64,000 nt of DNA, from NCBI GenBank assembly GCA_022793815.1, contig JAAWDP010000021.1:1-64000 (forward strand), read 5' to 3'. Made by a program: the position numbers and the translations under genes. The DNA is from Clostridia bacterium. Its GTDB lineage: Bacteria; Bacillota; Clostridia; Christensenellales; Pumilibacteraceae. Below the pieces are notes generated by a model that worked only from the letters and a program-made list of their open reading frames with translations, had not been told where the DNA came from and did not search any database. Below are positions 17,493-26,059 of this stretch, in pieces (the stretch's first letter is position 1; each line of letters opens with the position of its first letter).

Positions 17493-18008
17493 TTATTTTT
17501 TTGACGGAAAAACATTTATTCGCTCCGGCGAAAGATTCAAGAGAATCGAAATCGCCGAAATAATATCCAGTTTTGTTTTAACGCTATCCCCTCCTTGACA
17601 AATTACTACTACGCCTATCGCTTTCGGATATATTTCCTTTAATACAATCGGCGATGATGACCCCTGTGAAGTAATCAATTGCGGAGTGGATGTAGAACCG
17701 TTTGTCGTGGTATTTGTCACATAAGCGATTACCGATTCGACACTGCTTTCCCAACCTATTGCAACCGTGGGTGTGCCACCGCACATACTTGCAACGGTTT
17801 CGACAATTTCATTCTTCATTTTGTCGCAATAATTAGATACGTTTACTTTATCCGTATCCGTTTTTCCTTTGGTACTCGAAGAACCGAGAGTCGTGAAATA
17901 AATAATAACCATTATGATTACGGCTGCTACCGCTATAATGATTTCAATATGTTTTATGGATTTAATCTTTTGAAAAGTTGTTTTGAGTTTGCTTTCACTT
18001 TTATCCAT
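17493..18008 (-). CDS. spoIIIAG: Stage III sporulation protein AG
   Basis: SpoIIIAG forms a large ring in the intermembrane space of the feeding-tube complex. The 171-residue protein has a membrane segment at about 23-44 (IEIIIAVAAVIIMVIIYF) and a C-terminal ring-building domain with VESVIAYVTNTT and PKAIGVVVICQGGDSVKTKLDIISA. It overlaps spoIIIAF by 8 nt, as expected for coupled translation. Confidence 0.92.
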   Translation of the reverse strand: MDKSESKLKTTFQKIKSIKHIEIIIAVAAVIIMVIIYFTTLGSSSTKGKTDTDKVNVSNYCDKMKNEIVETVASMCGGTPTVAIGWESSVESVIAYVTNTTTNGSTSTPQLITSQGSSSPIVLKEIYPKAIGVVVICQGGDSVKTKLDIISAISILLNLSPERINVFPSKK

Positions 18009-18489
18009 TAAACACTATTTCAACCTCTTGACCGTTAAGAAATTTTTTCACTTTTTCCTTAATAAACTCATACTTATTTATATTCACCGAATCGCCGTTC
18101 ATGACTGAATTGCTCAAATCTATCGTTATACGCTTTATTATCAAATCGTTTCCTTCAGTATCGGCTGTAATTTCGATTTTTAAGCCCTTTATTCCTTCGC
18201 TTTCGAATGCCGCAATCAGTGCTTTTTCCATAATGCTGATTTTTTCGTTATCTATATAATCGAGAAAATTGTCGTCGTACTCGAATTCGTTTATTATGTC
18301 ATTCCAATCGATATTGGGTCCGTTGCTAATCAAACTCGGCAGCGGAGTAACTATTATCAAAATCGAAACCGTAGCAAATACCGACCGTATTATATTTTTC
18401 ACCCTGCTCTTATGCAGCAAAAGGTCCACGACGGTGCCGAGAATCACAATACCCAATATACTCATTATCCACGCCGTTAAGAACTTCAT
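18001..18489 (-). CDS. spoIIIAF: Stage III sporulation protein AF
   Basis: A 162-residue member of the SpoIIIA complex with two N-terminal membrane helices (about 6-25 and 33-53) and a soluble C-terminal ring-building-like domain (about 85-162). Only the operon position and overall plan identify it; the sequence is weakly conserved in this family. Overlaps both neighbours by a few nucleotides. Confidence 0.86.
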   Translation of the reverse strand: MKFLTAWIMSILGIVILGTVVDLLLHKSRVKNIIRSVFATVSILIIVTPLPSLISNGPNIDWNDIINEFEYDDNFLDYIDNEKISIMEKALIAAFESEGIKGLKIEITADTEGNDLIIKRITIDLSNSVMNGDSVNINKYEFIKEKVKKFLNGQEVEIVFNG

Positions 18490-19673
18490 AGACTCAAATT
18501 CCCCGTAGCTATAATCAACATAATAAACACGAAATATAAAAATCCCACGCCCAAAATCATAGAAATCAGAAGATTCAGATTTTTGCCGAATCCGCTTATA
18601 ACGCCGGATATTTCATTATTGCCCAGAGGTTCCGCAATTGCCGCCGTAAGTCTAAGCGTCAAAGACAGCAATGCAATTTGTATAACATGCGGCAATATGG
18701 TCAAAAGCAGCAAAATCACGGCGGTAAGACCCAAAGAATTCTTTATCAATACACTCCCCGCGATTATTAGATTAAATCCTTCGGACAAATAGCCGCCGAT
18801 TACGGGGACATATTTGCTCAGCGCAAATTTGGTTGTTCTTATCGATATTCCGTCGTAAACGGACGCTGTAATGCCTTGTATGGAAAGAAAACCCATAAAC
18901 AGAAAAAATGCCGTATTCAATATCCATTTTGATACCGTGGAGAAAAACGACGACATCTCTTTTAATTTTACCGCGCTTGACAGATTTCCCACTGCCGTAA
19001 ATATAAGAGAAATCAAAAACAGCGGCACGGCGATGACGGTTATAAGATTTACTATTCCGGATGCGAATATCAATACGGCCGGTCTGTAAACATTTACCGA
19101 TGAGCCTGCGCCTATCGCAGTCATAAGCGTCAATAATAAAGGGAAAAACATGTCTGCCTGCCGTTTCAGCGAACCCAGCATATCGGTAACGGATTTTACC
19201 AGGAAAAATACCTGCGTTACGAGCAAGACCAAAACAACGCCCATGCAGGCAAATCTAACAATGCTTTCCACGGACTCCGAAGCAAATTTTCCTTTGATTG
19301 AATTAATTACGTTGTAAGCGATTGCAACGGCAATCAGCGCAAGCATAAGCGGTATATATAAATTCAGATTTGCGCCTACCGCAGATAATGCAAACGATAC
19401 AACGGAACCGAAATCGACAGCATCACCCGCTATTATTTTTTTAATGAATTCCTTTACCGAAGCTCCGCCCAAAAAAGCACGCTGTTCATCCGTTAATGAT
19501 GCTATAAATTCTTCTATGGCAGATAAATCGAGATTATCGGCTATGTCTTCTATATTATCGCTCAGTTCGTTATCGGCAGGTGCAGCCGCATCGGAGGCTT
19601 TTGCATCATAAAACTCTCCTACAAAAAACAATGCCGCAATGATTATAACGACTGCACACAGCTTAATTTTCAT
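18486..19673 (-). CDS. spoIIIAE: Stage III sporulation protein AE
   Basis: The large multispanning protein of the SpoIIIA complex, proposed channel component. The 395 residues begin with a signal-like helix (about 3-20), then an acidic region with LSAIEEFIASLTDEQRAFL, then about eight to ten membrane helices from about 90 to 395. Conserved features include SVVSFALSAVGAN and the GISIRTTKFALSKYVPVIGG loop. Flanked by spoIIIAD and spoIIIAF with 4-nt overlaps. Confidence 0.94.
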   Translation of the reverse strand: MKIKLCAVVIIIAALFFVGEFYDAKASDAAAPADNELSDNIEDIADNLDLSAIEEFIASLTDEQRAFLGGASVKEFIKKIIAGDAVDFGSVVSFALSAVGANLNLYIPLMLALIAVAIAYNVINSIKGKFASESVESIVRFACMGVVLVLLVTQVFFLVKSVTDMLGSLKRQADMFFPLLLTLMTAIGAGSSVNVYRPAVLIFASGIVNLITVIAVPLFLISLIFTAVGNLSSAVKLKEMSSFFSTVSKWILNTAFFLFMGFLSIQGITASVYDGISIRTTKFALSKYVPVIGGYLSEGFNLIIAGSVLIKNSLGLTAVILLLLTILPHVIQIALLSLTLRLTAAIAEPLGNNEISGVISGFGKNLNLLISMILGVGFLYFVFIMLIIATGNLSL

Positions 19674-20056
19674 AATATACTCTCTATAATTTCGAAAAGT
19701 TTTACCAAAATCGGCAGCGACATTGCCATGATGACTATCTTACCGCATAATACCACCTTTTCCGAAAGCGATTTTGCCCCGGAATCTTCTATTATACCTG
19801 CGGAAAAATCAATAATATAGCCTATACCTATAATCTTTATCAATATATTGAAAATACCGTTATTGATACCTGCTTTTTCCATAAGAGCCGATATTGTGGA
19901 AAAAATACCGAAAATGTACTCCATTGTCATCAGCAAGATAACACATCCGCCGGCAATCGCAGTGACAACGGCTAAATCGCTTTTGTTTTCTTTCAGTATC
20001 ATGAAGCAGAAAGCCGTAACGATACCGACAAAACAAATTTTGAATATTTCCATCAA
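19670..20056 (-). CDS. spoIIIAD: Stage III sporulation protein AD
   Basis: A 128-residue membrane protein with about four helices: residues 5-22, 30-52, 68-90 and 101-122. SpoIIIAC and SpoIIIAD resemble each other (FliQ/EscS-like) and are assigned to the channel. The sequence IGIGYIIDFSAGIIEDSGAKSLSEKV is typical, seen here as IDFSAGIIEDSGAKSL. Overlaps spoIIIAC and spoIIIAE by 4 nt each. Confidence 0.93.
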   Translation of the reverse strand: MMEIFKICFVGIVTAFCFMILKENKSDLAVVTAIAGGCVILLMTMEYIFGIFSTISALMEKAGINNGIFNILIKIIGIGYIIDFSAGIIEDSGAKSLSEKVVLCGKIVIMAMSLPILVKLFEIIESIL

Positions 20057-20244
20057 TACAGCGCAAATAGAGTTTTCAGCGCATCAAACAGCTGCCCTAC
20101 CATATCTACAATCATCAAAAGAACAATTACAAGTCCGGCAAGCGTCACAAGCGTGGCGATTTCGTCTTTATCGGCTTTTTTCAAAATTTGGTTTACGATT
20201 GCGGTCAGCAAACCTATTGCGGCAATTTTAAAAATTATATCCAT
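20053..20244 (-). CDS. spoIIIAC: Stage III sporulation protein AC
   Basis: A 63-residue protein with two membrane helices (about 2-22 and 30-55) and the conserved linker LKKADKDEIATLVTLAG. Length and position are exact for SpoIIIAC. Confidence 0.94.
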   Translation of the reverse strand: MDIIFKIAAIGLLTAIVNQILKKADKDEIATLVTLAGLVIVLLMIVDMVGQLFDALKTLFALY

Positions 20245-20259
20245 ATAATATCATCTCCG

Positions 20260-20736
20260 TCATAGTAAAAGTATTCCTACGGCAAGCCCTGCCAGCAATC
20301 CGAGTTTAATATACATTGCTCCTTTTTTCTCATGCTTTGTCTTATAAGTATTTCTCAGTTCCTGTATTTTGGGTTTTATATTTTCCAGCTCGCTTCTTTG
20401 CGTTACGATATCCGTCTTACCCAAGTTCGAAAAAAAGTCTTTTACCGTAACTCTTTCATTTCCGCTTAAAAACAAAAATGCAGGTACGACGTTCGGATTT
20501 GCCGCATATTCTTCCAGCACATTTTTCAAATAGCTTTTGGATTCGTTTGCATAGTTTAAAGCCACCGTTCTTATGCCGTTTTGTCTGAATCCCAGATCGC
20601 CCAATATTTCGTCGATGAAGATTGCAAGCTCTTCGTAAAAACACTTTTTCTTTTTCAATTCGTTTGAAAAGAAAATACCGACAAACAGACCCGATGCACA
20701 CCCCAGTGCAAGCAATAACAATTTTGTAGTAAACAT
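20260..20736 (-). CDS. spoIIIAB: Stage III sporulation protein AB
   Basis: A 158-residue protein with N-terminal (about 4-24) and C-terminal (about 140-158) membrane segments and a helical middle, resembling GspF-like helical bundles. It is thought to work with the SpoIIIAA ATPase. It begins directly after the spoIIIAA stop. Confidence 0.88.
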   Translation of the reverse strand: MFTTKLLLLALGCASGLFVGIFFSNELKKKKCFYEELAIFIDEILGDLGFRQNGIRTVALNYANESKSYLKNVLEEYAANPNVVPAFLFLSGNERVTVKDFFSNLGKTDIVTQRSELENIKPKIQELRNTYKTKHEKKGAMYIKLGLLAGLAVGILLL

Positions 20737-21648
20737 TTAATATATTTTCTCGAAGTTTTCGTCGTAAATTCCGCTTACCGTTCCTATGAACGGCTTATCG
20801 CTGAGAACGGCATATCGTGTAAACAATCGCCGTTTGATAGCCGCATCGAAATTTGTCTTATTCATTAAATCATATTGGTCCGAAGCATGAACGGAAGCGA
20901 TAATGCGAACGCCAGAACAAGCGGCTGTGTACGCCGCCTCTATATCTTCGTTTTGAGATAGCTCGTCCGTAATTATCAAATGCGGATTCATGCTGCGAAT
21001 GCCGTGCAAAATGCTTACGGCCTTTGTCGAATTGGAAATAATGTCCACATTATTTCCCACATCCAATTGAGGCACCCCGTTCGAACAAGCCGCTATTTCG
21101 CTTCGCTCGTCTATAAGCAAAATATTGTTGCACGGACTTTGACAGCTTATAACTCTGCATAAATCTCTCAACATGGTTGTTTTTCCGCAAGCCGGCGGCG
21201 ATATTATAAGACAATTGTGGAAACCTCCGTCGGTGAACGGTGCCGCCAATTTTTCCGCACATCCTTTTATTTCATGAGGTATACGAATCGTCAAACCGTT
21301 GAAATTTTTTATGGTCTTTATTTTTTCTTCTTCCCAAACATATTCGCCCGCAATGCCTATGCGCACGCCGCCGCTCACCGTTATGAATCCACTGCAAATA
21401 TTTCGGTTTACGGTATACAGAGAATAATCGGAAGCACGCACAACAATGTCATTTAAAGCCTGACGCCCTATTTCCATTCCGTCATGTAAATTATCCGACA
21501 AACCGTTTTCCGTCAAATAAAAGAATTTGCCGCCGTAATTTACCGTAACTTTTCTGTCGGCACGCAATCTAAGTTCGTACAATCGCTCCATGTTGAGTTT
21601 CCGTTCCAAAACGGTGCAAATTTTTGTCGGCAATATTTTATTTAACAC
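20737..21648 (-). CDS. spoIIIAA: Stage III sporulation protein AA, ATPase
   Basis: A secretion-type ATPase thought to power the mother cell-forespore channel. The 303 residues hold an N-terminal domain, Walker A in ISPPACGKTTMLRDL (about 150-165), Walker B NILLIDERSEIA and the downstream HLIITDELSQNED and IASVHASD elements. It starts at GTG 21648 with AGGAG 6 nt upstream. It is first of eight contiguous genes; a possible sigma-E promoter lies just upstream. The full operon suggests an endospore former, or one that recently was. Confidence 0.95.
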   Translation of the reverse strand: MLNKILPTKICTVLERKLNMERLYELRLRADRKVTVNYGGKFFYLTENGLSDNLHDGMEIGRQALNDIVVRASDYSLYTVNRNICSGFITVSGGVRIGIAGEYVWEEEKIKTIKNFNGLTIRIPHEIKGCAEKLAAPFTDGGFHNCLIISPPACGKTTMLRDLCRVISCQSPCNNILLIDERSEIAACSNGVPQLDVGNNVDIISNSTKAVSILHGIRSMNPHLIITDELSQNEDIEAAYTAACSGVRIIASVHASDQYDLMNKTNFDAAIKRRLFTRYAVLSDKPFIGTVSGIYDENFEKIY

Positions 21649-21677
21649 GGTACACTCCTCTATCTTCGCTATATTTA

Positions 21678-21705
21678 AATATATTTTCCTACTTGTCCCA
21701 TTATG
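21678..21705 (-). promoter_or_regulatory. Possible sigma-E promoter of spoIIIA
   Basis: No sigma-A promoter is visible before spoIIIAA. A CATAAT element (21700-21705) and an AAATATAT element (21678-21685), 14 nt apart, loosely resemble the sigma-E pattern (ATA-type -35, CATACAAT-type -10). In Bacillus this operon is sigma-E dependent. The match is weak. Confidence 0.3.
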
Positions 21706-21712
21706 TCATAAT

Positions 21713-21745
21713 AAAAAAAGACCTTGCATTAAGCGCAAGGTCTTT
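21713..21745 (-). terminator. Intrinsic terminator of pepQ-efp
   Basis: An 11-bp perfect stem AAAGACCTTGC/GCAAGGTCTTT with a 7-nt loop is followed on the minus strand by a T-run (A-run at 21713-21719). It lies 20 nt past the efp stop and isolates spoIIIA from upstream transcription. Confidence 0.92.
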
Positions 21746-21765
21746 GAGAAATATCGAATGTATGT

Positions 21766-22326
21766 TTATTTTACACGTTCCATGTATGTGCCGTCTCTTG
21801 TATCGACGCGAATTTTATCGCCCATATTTATGAACAGCGGAACATTTATATTACAGCCGGTTTCGAGTTTGGCGGGTTTATTGCCTGCTTTCGAAGTATC
21901 GCCCTGAATACCGGGTTCGGTTTCCGCAACAACCAACTCGACAAAATTCGGCGGTACGACACTGAAAGCCGTTCCTTTAAAAAACTGTACCGTCACTGTC
22001 ATCTCTTCCTTGACATACTTCATTGCATCCTCAACTAAGTCATAGTTTAAAGGAATCATATCGAAAGTTTCAAGGTCCATAAAATAGTACAAACCGTCGT
22101 CGTTATACGAATATTGCATTTCCTTTTTCTCGATATGTGCGGGCGGATATTTGTCCGACGGATTGAATGTCTGCTCCAAAACTTGTCCCGTCATAACATT
22201 TTTGATTTTTGCCCTGACGAAAGCGGCACCCTTGCCGGGTTTTACGTGTTGAAAATCAACAACTACATAAACTTTACCGTCGATTTCCAATGTCATGCCC
22301 TTTCTGAAATCGCCTGCCTGAATCAT
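21766..22326 (-). CDS. efp: Translation elongation factor P
   Basis: EF-P relieves ribosome stalling at polyproline stretches. The 186 residues give the three-domain form. The tip loop reads [10 protein letters not shown] with Lys32 at the place that is modified in other species (5-aminopentanolylation in Bacillus). AGGAGG lies 5 nt before the ATG. It follows pepQ by 9 nt, the common pepQ-efp pairing, and ends at a strong terminator. Confidence 0.97.
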   Translation of the reverse strand: MIQAGDFRKGMTLEIDGKVYVVVDFQHVKPGKGAAFVRAKIKNVMTGQVLEQTFNPSDKYPPAHIEKKEMQYSYNDDGLYYFMDLETFDMIPLNYDLVEDAMKYVKEEMTVTVQFFKGTAFSVVPPNFVELVVAETEPGIQGDTSKAGNKPAKLETGCNINVPLFINMGDKIRVDTRDGTYMERVK

Positions 22327-22335
22327 GTTGTCCTC

Positions 22336-23385
22336 CTAAAAATTTAAATTTTTGTTAAACGGCGTCAGATTCACAACACCGTCCTTTTTTACGATAACAA
22401 GGTCTTCGATGCGTACTCCGCCCAAACCGTCTATATACACTCCCGGTTCGACCGAAATAACCATATTCTCTTCCAATACCTGACTGTTGCCCTTTGCGAC
22501 TCTGGGCATTTCGTGCACATTGATTCCTACGCCGTGTCCGAGACTGTGCCCGAACTCTTTCGTATAGCCGTTTGCCGCAAGATACTCACGGGCCAAAGAG
22601 TCTGCTTCATGGCAAGTCATCCCTGCCCGAATGTTCTTCAAAGCATAGCTTTGCGCTTCCGCCACAATGCTGTGCAACGAAATCAATTGCGAATTCGGCT
22701 CTCCCAAAGTAAATGTCCGCGTCATATCCGAGCAATAGCCGTTTGCTTTGCAACCTATGTCGATAAGTATCAAATCGTTTTTTTCCAATTTTTTATTCCC
22801 GGACTTATGATGGGGCTGCGCCGAATTTTCTCCGAATGCGACGATGTTGTCGAATGCCAAAGACTGTGCTCCGCAACGTATCATTTCAAACAGTATTTCC
22901 GCGGAAACTTCCTTTTCCGTAATTCCTACTTTAATTAAAGGAATAACTTTCGAAAGCGCTTTCTGAGTGATGTTTTCCGCAGCCGCAATCAATTCCAATT
23001 CCTCTTCCGTTTTAACGGCACGCATGCGTGCAATCGTTTCGCTCGCAGGCTTCAAAGTAAATTCGGACAAAGCGGATTTAATATTTTTGAATTCGGCAAC
23101 GGTAATATAGTCGTCTTCGTAACCAACATACTTTGCATTCATCCGCTTCAAAATTTCACAGACTTTCGAATATAAATCACTGTACCCTACTACAACAATA
23201 TTGAAATCGGGACACATTTGCCTTGCTGCATTCTCGTAGCGAAAATCGGTCAAAAAATATTTTTCTTTTTCATTGACGAGAATACATCCGAACGATGTAT
23301 CGAAATGAGTGAAATAAAATCGGTTGTCTTCACTCAAAAACATATAGGCGTCGATTTTTTTGTTGTCGAATAATTCGTTTACCAT
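22336..23385 (-). CDS. pepQ: M24 family Xaa-Pro aminopeptidase/dipeptidase
   Basis: Cleaves peptide bonds next to proline. The 349 residues have an N-terminal creatinase-like domain (about 1-125) and a pita-bread M24 domain. Metal ligands are seen as LILIDIGCKANGYCSDMTRTF-type Asp pairs (DIG and DMT), His in GHSLGHGVG, Glu in SVEPGVYI and the final Glu in GGVRIEDLV. Whether it acts as a dipeptidase or an aminopeptidase cannot be decided from sequence. First gene of the pepQ-efp unit. Confidence 0.93.
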   Translation of the reverse strand: MVNELFDNKKIDAYMFLSEDNRFYFTHFDTSFGCILVNEKEKYFLTDFRYENAARQMCPDFNIVVVGYSDLYSKVCEILKRMNAKYVGYEDDYITVAEFKNIKSALSEFTLKPASETIARMRAVKTEEELELIAAAENITQKALSKVIPLIKVGITEKEVSAEILFEMIRCGAQSLAFDNIVAFGENSAQPHHKSGNKKLEKNDLILIDIGCKANGYCSDMTRTFTLGEPNSQLISLHSIVAEAQSYALKNIRAGMTCHEADSLAREYLAANGYTKEFGHSLGHGVGINVHEMPRVAKGNSQVLEENMVISVEPGVYIDGLGGVRIEDLVIVKKDGVVNLTPFNKNLNF

Positions 23386-23436
23386 AGTATCACCAAGCGC
23401 TGAAATATTTTGCGCTGTTTATAATCCTGTGTATCT

Positions 23437-23465
23437 ATTATATCATATTTATTTGAAATAGTTAA
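23437..23465 (-). promoter_or_regulatory. Sigma-A promoter of pepQ-efp
   Basis: A -35 TTAACT (23460-23465), a 17-nt spacer and an extended -10 TGA-TATAAT (23437-23442). The -35 box overlaps the nfo stop codon. The leader (about 45 nt) contains a small AGCGC/GCGCT hairpin. Confidence 0.68.
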
Positions 23466-24307
23466 ATGTTTTTATGGTATTTTTTCATCAATAATGCGTC
23501 ATCTGCCATAATTTCTTTTGACTCGCAAATAATTCTCGGCGTCATGCGGTATTCATCGATGATTTTAGCAAGCGGCTCATAATCGGGACCGTATATATTA
23601 TCTTCCAAAGTAAGGTGACGTATTTCTCCGTTCTTGCCGTATTCGATTTTGGAAAAATGTATATGCATGTTCGACGCTTTTTTGTCGCCAAGCTCTTTGT
23701 ACGTCAAATCGATTATCCTGCGGTAATCGTCTATCGACTTCAATGCGCCCTGCATGTAACAATTAATATGTCCGAAATCATAGCAGGGATAAAAATGAGA
23801 ATCTATTTTACATAGTTCTATCACTTCTTCCACTCTGCCTATTTGCTGAAATTTTCCCATGGTTTCCGGACAAACAATATAATCGCCAAAAGACAAATCG
23901 TTCAATGCCGCTGCCAACTTTCCGATATTTTCGTATGTCGCGCGAAAAGCCGTCTCTCTGTCGAATTTTCCGCAAGCCGCCGGATGAAATACAACACGGT
24001 CTCCGCCCATAAGTTTGACTTTAATCAAAGATTTGACAACATATTCGATTGATTTCGCTATCATTTCCTGCTGCGTATTGGCAAAATTAATATAGTACGG
24101 CGCGTGTACGCTGACGGCAATATCGTATTTTTCCGCTTCTTCACCGATTTTTCTTGCTGTCTCATCAGACATGTTTACCCCGCGCCCGAATGAATACTCG
24201 AATGCAGATAAACCTATCGAATGCAGCCATTTCGGTGCTTCAACAGTGCTTTTATGTCCCGATTCGTAAAAAGAAACAGAGTTTCCCGAAGGTCCGATTC
24301 TTAACAT
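23462..24307 (-). CDS. nfo: Endonuclease IV family AP endonuclease
   Basis: A 281-residue TIM-barrel protein of the AP endonuclease family 2, acting in base excision repair at abasic sites. Zinc-ligand regions are visible: VSVHAPYYINFA, RVVFHPAACG, CPETMGK, CYDFGHINC, HIHFSK and ICESK. The N-terminus MLRIGPSGN is typical. The ATG at 24307 is chosen over one four codons upstream because the GGAGGA site lies between them; it overlaps the ribF stop as ATGTTAA. Last gene of the long nusA operon. A sugar isomerase-like barrel is the alternative, but the metal motifs favour Nfo. Confidence 0.85.
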   Translation of the reverse strand: MLRIGPSGNSVSFYESGHKSTVEAPKWLHSIGLSAFEYSFGRGVNMSDETARKIGEEAEKYDIAVSVHAPYYINFANTQQEMIAKSIEYVVKSLIKVKLMGGDRVVFHPAACGKFDRETAFRATYENIGKLAAALNDLSFGDYIVCPETMGKFQQIGRVEEVIELCKIDSHFYPCYDFGHINCYMQGALKSIDDYRRIIDLTYKELGDKKASNMHIHFSKIEYGKNGEIRHLTLEDNIYGPDYEPLAKIIDEYRMTPRIICESKEIMADDALLMKKYHKNI

Positions 24308-25200
24308 TGATTCCTCCATGAAATATCTTTATGTATTTGCTTGGCAAGCTCGTCGGGTGACGAAAAAGCACAAATATCTCTCAGTCTTTTAACAAATTCG
24401 ATTTTAACCGTTTTTCCGTAAAGACTGCCGAATTTCCCGTCTATCATGCTTTCCACAACCGTATCCGACTTGCCGAAAGTAGGCTGTCCGCCTATATTCG
24501 TTGCTGCGCGGTACTTCTTGCCGTCGATGTAAATATAGGTGCCGTAAACTCCGAAAGACGGCAAAAACTTATCTGTGGGCAAATCGGTATTTGCCGTGGG
24601 AATCCCGTATAAATGACCTTCGTTTCTGCCGTGAACTACTTTGCCGGTTATTTTAAACGAGTCGCCCAAAAAACCATTTGCCGCTTCGATGTTTCCGCTA
24701 TGCAACAGATTTTTTATTTTTGTTGTAGAAATGCGCTCGCCGTCTGCGCATATTCTGTCAACCACCGTCGCTTCAATACCTTGCTTATGGCAATATTCGG
24801 ACAGAGATTCGACATTGCCGCATTTTCTGTACCCATATCCGAAATCGTGTCCGCAAATTATATGTTTGATACAAAATCTCGAAAATAACTCGTTTAAAAA
24901 ATTTTCCGCGTCGATATGCATAAACTCATTATCGAAAGCGGTGTGTATCACAATATCCATTCCAAGCGTTTCGAAGATTGCGATGCGTTCGTCAAAGGTA
25001 TATACTTGTCGTTTGTCTTGACGAATAGGCATGACGATTGCATTGTTAAAAGTGAATACCGCAGAAAGGCAATTATTTTTTTCTGCATACTTTTTAACTT
25101 TACTCAATATCGCACGGTGACCTATATGAACACTGTCGAAAAACCCCAAAGCCAAACATATAGGTTTTTCAAATGAATTCTCAAATTTTATGTCAAGCAT
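24301..25200 (-). CDS. ribF: Bifunctional riboflavin kinase/FAD synthetase
   Basis: Makes FMN from riboflavin and then FAD. The 299 residues have the nucleotidyltransferase domain first (LGFFDSVHIGHRAIL; the usual G after FFD is Ser here) with CGHDFGYGYRKCG and ISTTKIKNLL, then the kinase domain with HGRNEGHLYGIPTAN and GVYGTY. The ATG overlaps the truB end by 8 nt. No FMN riboswitch is seen. Confidence 0.95.
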   Translation of the reverse strand: MLDIKFENSFEKPICLALGFFDSVHIGHRAILSKVKKYAEKNNCLSAVFTFNNAIVMPIRQDKRQVYTFDERIAIFETLGMDIVIHTAFDNEFMHIDAENFLNELFSRFCIKHIICGHDFGYGYRKCGNVESLSEYCHKQGIEATVVDRICADGERISTTKIKNLLHSGNIEAANGFLGDSFKITGKVVHGRNEGHLYGIPTANTDLPTDKFLPSFGVYGTYIYIDGKKYRAATNIGGQPTFGKSDTVVESMIDGKFGSLYGKTVKIEFVKRLRDICAFSSPDELAKQIHKDISWRNQC

Positions 25201-26059
25201 CGTTTTCTCGCAAATAAGATGTTATATTTATTCTGTCGTCCGAATCTATTTCGGCTATGCCGAACAGCTCCCCGTTACAATAAAGAGAGAATTTTTCGTA
25301 CTGTATATCTCTTTTTTCGAGCTTGATTCCGTTAATCAAATAGTTATAGCAACTATCGTCCAAAACTACTTTCGGAATTTCGGCAAGAGCCGTTTCAATA
25401 CTCAAAATCGCGTGACTTTTTTTTGCCGAGAGCTCGTCCAATGTTATGGAGTCCTCTATGGAAAACGGACCGCACTTCAATCTTCTGATTGAAAACATAG
25501 TCGCATAAGTTCCCAACCGTTTTGCAACATCTCTTCCGAAAGAGCGTACATAAGTACCCGAAGAACAATGAAGCCGAAACTTTATCATATCGCAGTTATC
25601 GTCGGATAATACTTCCGCATTATATATTTCGATTTCGGAAGGCGACAATTCGACGGGCTTACCTGCGCGTGCCAAATCATAAGCACGAACTCCGTTAACG
25701 CTTTTTGCACTGAAAGACGGAGGTATTTGATACTGTCGTCCGATAAATTCGCCCAAAACATTTCTTACTTGCGAAACAGTCGGCACAAAGCCGCCGTCAG
25801 CAGTAACCTTTCCCTCTCTGTCCAAAGTATCCGTCGTATAACCGAATTTAAATTCCGCTTCGTATATTTTATCTTTGGAAAGCATCAAATCAAACAGTCT
25901 TGTGGCTTTTCCTATTCCTATCGGCAACACCCCTTCACCCATAGGGTCAAGTGTTCCGAAGTGCCCGATTTTTTTAAATCCGAGAATTTTCCTGACCTGT
26001 ACGACGACATCGCTGCTTGTCATGCCCTTGGATTTGTTTATATTCAATATTCCCGTCAT
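25193..26059 (-). CDS. truB: tRNA pseudouridine(55) synthase TruB
   Basis: Forms pseudouridine 55 in the T-loop of tRNAs. The 288 residues carry SKGMTSSDVV, GTLDPMGEGVLPIGIGKATR with the catalytic Asp, and the RxYQIPPSFSAKSVNGVRAY and CSSGTYVRS motifs. The ORF overlaps the nrnA stop by 4 nt. The nrnA-truB-ribF order is the standard one for Firmicutes. Confidence 0.96.
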   Translation of the reverse strand: MTGILNINKSKGMTSSDVVVQVRKILGFKKIGHFGTLDPMGEGVLPIGIGKATRLFDLMLSKDKIYEAEFKFGYTTDTLDREGKVTADGGFVPTVSQVRNVLGEFIGRQYQIPPSFSAKSVNGVRAYDLARAGKPVELSPSEIEIYNAEVLSDDNCDMIKFRLHCSSGTYVRSFGRDVAKRLGTYATMFSIRRLKCGPFSIEDSITLDELSAKKSHAILSIETALAEIPKVVLDDSCYNYLINGIKLEKRDIQYEKFSLYCNGELFGIAEIDSDDRINITSYLRENDA

